Shown piece after piece: positions 60,095 to 64,000 of a DNA stretch of 64,000 nt. The DNA comes from Hydrogenophaga sp. (lineage in GTDB: Bacteria > Pseudomonadota > Gammaproteobacteria > Burkholderiales > Burkholderiaceae_C). Each line of letters starts with the position of its first letter. Within the stretch, counting starts at the first letter, position 1. The notes below the pieces were generated by a model, which was not told the origin of the DNA, searched no databases, and saw nothing but the letters and a program-made list of their open reading frames with translations. The stretch spans positions 1 to 64,000 of the forward strand of contig NZ_JAILWB010000011.1 of assembly GCF_025699295.1 (NCBI RefSeq), written 5' to 3'. Position numbers and translations under genes: made by a program.

Positions 60095-62677
60095 TCACGC
60101 GCCTGCCGTGCGCGCCTGTTGCACGATGCTCGCCGCATCCACCCGGAAGAACGCGCGCAGCGCGGCGCGTGTGTCGCTGCGGCCGAAGCCGTCAGTCCCC
60201 AGCGTGAGGTAGCGCCGGCCTTCGGGCACGAAGGCGCGCACGCTCTCGGGCACGGCGCGCACGTAGTCGGTCGCGGCGATCACCGGCGCCGTGCTGCCGG
60301 CAAGCAGCTGCGTGATGTGCGCGGCATCGGGATGCGCGAAATCGTCGCGCGCGAGTTCGCTCCAGCTGGTGACGCTGATCACGTCAACGCCGAAGCCCTC
60401 GTCGGCCAGTGTCTGAGCGGCCTTGATCACTTCGGTCAGGATCGCGCCCGAGCCGAGCAGGGTGACGCGCCGTGTCGCTCCCTGTGATCCGTACTGTCCG
60501 AAGCAGTAGCCGCCCTTGAGCACACCCGCGGCCGCGCCCTCGGGCAGGTCGGGGTTGGCGTAGTTCTCGTTCATCAGCGTGACGTAATAGAACACGTCCT
60601 GCTGCTCGACCAGCATCTCGCGCATGCCCGCGTCGACGATCACCGCGAGCTCCCCGGCGAAGGCCGGGTCCCAGGCCTTGCAGTTGGGGATGGTCGCGGC
60701 CACCAGGTGGCTGCTGCCGTCCTGGTGCTGCAGGCCCTCGCCGCCCAGCGTGGTGCGCCCCGACGTGGCGCCCAGCAGGAAGCCGCGCGAGCGCTGGTCG
60801 GCCGCGGCCCAGATCGCGTCGCCCACGCGCTGGAAGCCGAACATGGAGTAGTAGATGTAGAACGGCAGCATGGCCAGGCCGTGCACGCTGTAGCTGGTGG
60901 CTGCGGCCGTCCAGCTCGCCAGCGCGCCCGCTTCGCTGATGCCTTCTTCCAGGATCTGGCCGTCCAGCGCCTCACGGTAGCTCAGCACCGAGCCGATGTC
61001 TTCCGGCGCGTAGCGCTGACCCACGCTGCTGTAGATGCCGACCTGCTTGAACAGGTTGGCCATGCCGAAGGTGCGCGCTTCGTCGGCGACGATGGGCACT
61101 ATGCGCGGGCCCAGTTGCGCGTCTTTCAGCAAGCCACCGAGCATGCGCACAAAGGCCATGGTGGTGCTCATCTCCTTGCCGTTGGCCTTGAGCGCGAAGC
61201 CGGCGTAGGCGTCGATCGCGGGCACGGGCACCGCCTCGCAGGTGGTCTCGCGCCGGGGCATGGCGCCACCGAGTTGCTCGCGGTGCTCGCGCAGGTAGCG
61301 CATCTCGGCGCTGTCCTCGGGCGGTTTGAAGAAGCTCAGGCTGGTGGCCTGCTCGTCGGTCAGCGGCAGGTTGAAGCGGTTGCGGAATTCGATCAGGTCG
61401 GCGCCCTCGAACTTCTTCTGGCTGTGCGTGGTCATCTTGCCCTGGCCCGCGCTGCCCATGCCGTAGCCCTTCTTGGTCTGCGCCAGGATCACGGTGGGCT
61501 GGCCCGTGTGCGCGGCCGCTGCCGCATAAGCCGAGTGGATCTTCACCAGGTCGTGGCCGCCGCGCTTCAAGCGGTCGATCTGCTCGTCCGTCATGCCCTG
61601 CGCCAGGCGCGCGAGCTCCTCGTTCTGGCCGAAGAAATTGTCGCGGTTGAAGCGACCGTCCTTGGCCGCGAAGGTCTGCATCTGGCCATCCACCGTGCCG
61701 GCGAAGGCGCGCACCAGGGCACCGGTGGTGTCGCGCGCGAACAGGCCGTCCCAGTCGCTGCCCCACACCAGCTTGATCACGTTCCAGCCCGCGCCGGCAA
61801 AGAGCTTTTCCAGTTCGTCGATGATGCGGCCGTTGCCGCGCACCGGGCCGTCCAGGCGCTGCAGGTTGCAGTTGACCACCCACACCAGATTGTCCAGGCG
61901 CTCGCGCGCGGCCAGCGTGAGCGCGCTCATGCTCTCGGGCTCGTCCATCTCGCCGTCGCCGAACACGCCCCAGACCTTGCGGCCTTCGCAGTTCAGCAGG
62001 TTGCGGTGCGAGAGGTAGCGCATGAAGCGCGCGTGGTAGATCGAGCTGATCGGGCCGATGCCCATGGAGCCGGTGGGGAACTGCCAGAAGTCGGGCATGA
62101 GCCAGGGGTGCGGGTAGCTGGAGAGGCCGCGCGCACCGCTGGCCGGTGCGGTGATCTCCTGCCGGTAGTGCAGCAGGTCGGCCTCACTCAGGCGGCCTTC
62201 GAGGAAGGCGCGCGCGTACACGCCGGGCGCGCTGTGCGGCTGGAAGAACACCAGATCACCATCTCTTCCGGCACGGAAGAAGTGGTTGAACCCGGTCTCG
62301 AACAGGTCGGCCGCGCTGGCGTAGCTGGCGATGTGACCGCCGAGTTCGCCATATGCCTGGTTGGCGCGCACCACCATGGCCAGTGCGTTCCAGCGCATCA
62401 GCGAGGCGAGGCGTTCTTCCACCGCGAGGTCGCCGGGGAACGCGGGCTGGTCCTCCACCGCGATGGTGTTGACGTAGGGCGTGTTCAGCTCGGGCTGCCA
62501 GCCAATGCGCTGCTGGCGTGCCAGGCGCGCGAGCTCGTCGAGAATCTGGCGCGCGCGCGCCGAGCCCTGCGTGGCCGCCAGCGAGAGCAGGGCCTCGCGC
62601 CATTCCAGCGTCTCGGCCGGGTCGGGGTCGGTGCCTGCGGGTTCGTCGAAATACCGCTGTCTTGAAAGGTCGTTCAT
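60095..62677 (-). CDS. homodimeric 2-oxoacid dehydrogenase E1 (pyruvate/2-oxobutyrate)
   Basis: 860 residues from the ATG at 62677, the AceE-type thiamine-diphosphate enzyme. The TPP motif begins FGDGEMDEPES and ends at an Asn about 25 residues later; AceE stretches such as SSYPHPWLMPDFWQFPTGSMG and HQDGSSHL are clear. Canonical AceE is about 890 residues and sits with aceF; here it stands alone, divergent from an Lrp-type regulator. That matches Pseudomonas mdeB (2-oxobutyrate dehydrogenase E1). Substrate preference is inference. Confidence 0.9.
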   Translation of the reverse strand: MNDLSRQRYFDEPAGTDPDPAETLEWREALLSLAATQGSARARQILDELARLARQQRIGWQPELNTPYVNTIAVEDQPAFPGDLAVEERLASLMRWNALAMVVRANQAYGELGGHIASYASAADLFETGFNHFFRAGRDGDLVFFQPHSAPGVYARAFLEGRLSEADLLHYRQEITAPASGARGLSSYPHPWLMPDFWQFPTGSMGIGPISSIYHARFMRYLSHRNLLNCEGRKVWGVFGDGEMDEPESMSALTLAARERLDNLVWVVNCNLQRLDGPVRGNGRIIDELEKLFAGAGWNVIKLVWGSDWDGLFARDTTGALVRAFAGTVDGQMQTFAAKDGRFNRDNFFGQNEELARLAQGMTDEQIDRLKRGGHDLVKIHSAYAAAAAHTGQPTVILAQTKKGYGMGSAGQGKMTTHSQKKFEGADLIEFRNRFNLPLTDEQATSLSFFKPPEDSAEMRYLREHREQLGGAMPRRETTCEAVPVPAIDAYAGFALKANGKEMSTTMAFVRMLGGLLKDAQLGPRIVPIVADEARTFGMANLFKQVGIYSSVGQRYAPEDIGSVLSYREALDGQILEEGISEAGALASWTAAATSYSVHGLAMLPFYIYYSMFGFQRVGDAIWAAADQRSRGFLLGATSGRTTLGGEGLQHQDGSSHLVAATIPNCKAWDPAFAGELAVIVDAGMREMLVEQQDVFYYVTLMNENYANPDLPEGAAAGVLKGGYCFGQYGSQGATRRVTLLGSGAILTEVIKAAQTLADEGFGVDVISVTSWSELARDDFAHPDAAHITQLLAGSTAPVIAATDYVRAVPESVRAFVPEGRRYLTLGTDGFGRSDTRAALRAFFRVDAASIVQQARTAGA

Positions 62678-62741
62678 GGTGGTGCTCCGTGGAGCGGTCA
62701 CTGTAGGCGCGGTGGACAGGCAGTTGCTGCCAAAGCGAGGT

Positions 62742-62755
62742 AACAAGTGCTTGTT
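62742..62755. promoter_or_regulatory. inverted repeat AACAAG-TG-CTTGTT in divergent region
   Basis: Symmetric 6-bp arms between the E1 and Lrp-type genes, 24 bases upstream of the Lrp ATG. Position fits an autoregulatory operator for the Lrp-type protein. Confidence 0.45.
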
Positions 62756-62778
62756 CTGGCGCATAAAATTCCGCAGAC

Positions 62779-63264
62779 ATGAGCACATCCAGCACAAATG
62801 ACCTTGATGCGACCGATCTGAGGATTCTTGGCGAACTGCAGCGCGACGCCAGCCTGTCCAACGTGGAGCTGGCCCGGCGCGTGCACCTCTCGCCCTCGCC
62901 CTGCCTGGCGCGGGTGCGCGCGCTGGAGTCGCGCGGGCTGATCCGCCAGTACGTGGCGCTGCTGGATGCGAAACAGCTCGGGCTGCACCTCAACGTCTTC
63001 ATCTCGATCAGCCTCAAGCAGCAAAGCCGCGAGGCGCTGGAGGAGTTCGAGGCACGCATCGGCATCCGCGACGAGGTGATGGAGTGCTACCTCATGACGG
63101 GCGACGCCGACTACCTGCTGCGCGTGGCCGTGCCCGACATGCCCGCGCTGGAGCGCTTCATCCTGGAGCAGCTCTCGCCGATCGCGCAGGTCGAGAAAAT
63201 CCGCTCGAGCTTCGCGCTCAAGCAGGTGCGCTACAAGACCGCGCTGCCGCTGCAGCAGGGGTGA
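62779..63264 (+). CDS. Lrp/AsnC family transcriptional regulator
   Basis: 161 residues. N-terminal helix-turn-helix ([39 protein letters not shown]) and C-terminal RAM ligand domain ([22 protein letters not shown]). Divergent from the E1 gene, which it probably controls, as MdeR controls mdeB in Pseudomonas putida. Confidence 0.93.
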   Translation: MSTSSTNDLDATDLRILGELQRDASLSNVELARRVHLSPSPCLARVRALESRGLIRQYVALLDAKQLGLHLNVFISISLKQQSREALEEFEARIGIRDEVMECYLMTGDADYLLRVAVPDMPALERFILEQLSPIAQVEKIRSSFALKQVRYKTALPLQQG

Positions 63265-63287
63265 CGCGCACCCGCTACAGTTCCGGC

Positions 63288-64000
63288 ATGCCCGGTCCCG
63301 ACGACAACCTGTCCCCCATCGCGCCTTTGCGCCTGCCGGTGTTCCGGATGTTGTGGACCACCTGGCTCATGGCCAACGTCTGCATGTGGATGAACGACGT
63401 GGCCGCCGCGTGGATGATGACCTCGCTGACCACGTCCCCGATCTGGGTCGCGCTGGTGCAGACGGCGTCCACCCTGCCGGTGTTCCTGCTTGGCCTGCCC
63501 AGTGGCGCGCTGGCCGACAACCTGGACCGCAAGCGGTATTACCTGGTCACGCAGCTGTGGGTGGCGGTGGTGGCCACCTTGCTCAGCGTCGTCGTGTTCC
63601 TGGGTGTGGTGACGCCCGCGCTGCTGCTGGCGTTGACTTTCGCCAACGGCATCGGCCTGGCCTTGCGCTGGCCGGTGTTCTCGGCCATCGTGCCCGAGCT
63701 CGTGCCCCGGGCTCAGCTGCCGGCCGCGCTGGGGTTGAACGGGGTGTCGATGAATGCTTCGCGCATCATCGGCCCGCTGCTGGCCGGTGCGCTGATCGCG
63801 AGCGCCGGCAGCGCCTGGGTGTTCCTGCTGAACGCGCTGCTCTCGCTGGGAGCGGCCGTCATCATCACCCGCTGGCACCGCGAACACAAGCCGAACCCGC
63901 TGGGGCGCGAGCGCCTCATGACCGCCATGCGCGTGGGCTGGCAGTACGTCACGCAGTCCTACCTGCTCAAGGGCGTTCTGCTGCGCATCTGGATCTTCTT
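63288..64000 (+). CDS. MFS transporter, 5' part (cut by window end)
   Basis: Open from the ATG at 63288 to the end of the window without a stop: at least 237 residues. Features of the MFS_3/enterobactin-exporter-like group: FRMLWTTWLMANVCMWMNDVAAAW, FLLGLPSGALADNLDRKRYY loop, and MNASRIIGPLLAGALIA. Likely drug or metabolite exporter; the rest lies beyond the window. Confidence 0.85.
   Translation, partial: MPGPDDNLSPIAPLRLPVFRMLWTTWLMANVCMWMNDVAAAWMMTSLTTSPIWVALVQTASTLPVFLLGLPSGALADNLDRKRYYLVTQLWVAVVATLLSVVVFLGVVTPALLLALTFANGIGLALRWPVFSAIVPELVPRAQLPAALGLNGVSMNASRIIGPLLAGALIASAGSAWVFLLNALLSLGAAVIITRWHREHKPNPLGRERLMTAMRVGWQYVTQSYLLKGVLLRIWIF

Noticed and set aside
60707..62665. 652-codon open frame on the plus strand within the E1 gene
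   Set aside because: Antisense to a clear E1 protein; Ala/His/Arg-rich with no domain.

Overview
The window is about 64 kb of GC-rich (roughly two-thirds G+C), densely coding chromosome. The protein sequences, the str/S10/ATP-synthase gene orders, the regulatory PTS without a permease, the DUF-type Burkholderiales genes and the CCCCC-TCAA-GGGGG palindromes all point to a betaproteobacterium of the Comamonadaceae (Hydrogenophaga/Acidovorax-like). This assignment is by recognition only. There is no phage, insertion sequence or CRISPR array. The only trace of mobility I see is a half-copy of a tRNA gene.

Region 1 (1-12995) is catabolic. hpaD-hpaF-hpaH-hpaI encode ring cleavage of homoprotocatechuate and most of the lower pathway. 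They are followed by a class II aldolase, a ketopantoate-reductase-like protein, a LuxR-type regulator, a VanA-like Rieske oxygenase and an orphan TRAP binding protein. An O-demethylase beside hpaD suggests funnelling of a methoxylated arylacetate into homoprotocatechuate. A second set follows: MarC, a MaoC hydratase, an SDR, a DsbA-like isomerase, a dienelactone hydrolase, an exported amidohydrolase and a GST.

Region 2 (13000-20531) is mixed housekeeping: corA-hemB on the minus strand; then on the plus strand a degenerate sensor-kinase-like protein, a probable small RNA with its own promoter and terminator, hemJ, vanZ, a 2Fe-2S protein, an alpha/beta hydrolase and a PBP5-type carboxypeptidase.

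Region 3 (20532-30640) is the str and S10 ribosomal cluster (rpsL-rpsG-fusA-tuf-rpsJ, then rplC-D-W-B, rpsS, rplV, rpsC, rplP, rpmC, rpsQ). It stops at rpsQ with a strong terminator. A near-consensus promoter lies between rpsJ and rplC.

Region 4 (30650-45215) holds a peroxiredoxin, an acetyltransferase, a divergent cytochrome b561/cytochrome c' pair, TlpA-like proteins, a CoA-transferase, an MFS carrier, the PTS genes EIIA-HPr-EI, and on the minus strand dat-ybeD-lipB-lipA-araC-eamA.

Region 5 (45216-52765) is the complete F1Fo ATP synthase operon atpI-B-E-F-H-A-G-D-C, ending in a terminator.

Region 6 (52842-64000) has a cyclic-nucleotide-binding protein, the lemA/TPM cluster, a YheT-type hydrolase, a truncated AraC remnant, a dihaem cytochrome c, tRNA-Arg(CCG) preceded by a broken half-copy, a DedA protein, a homodimeric 2-oxoacid dehydrogenase E1 with a divergent Lrp regulator (an mdeB/mdeR-like arrangement), and an MFS exporter cut by the window end.
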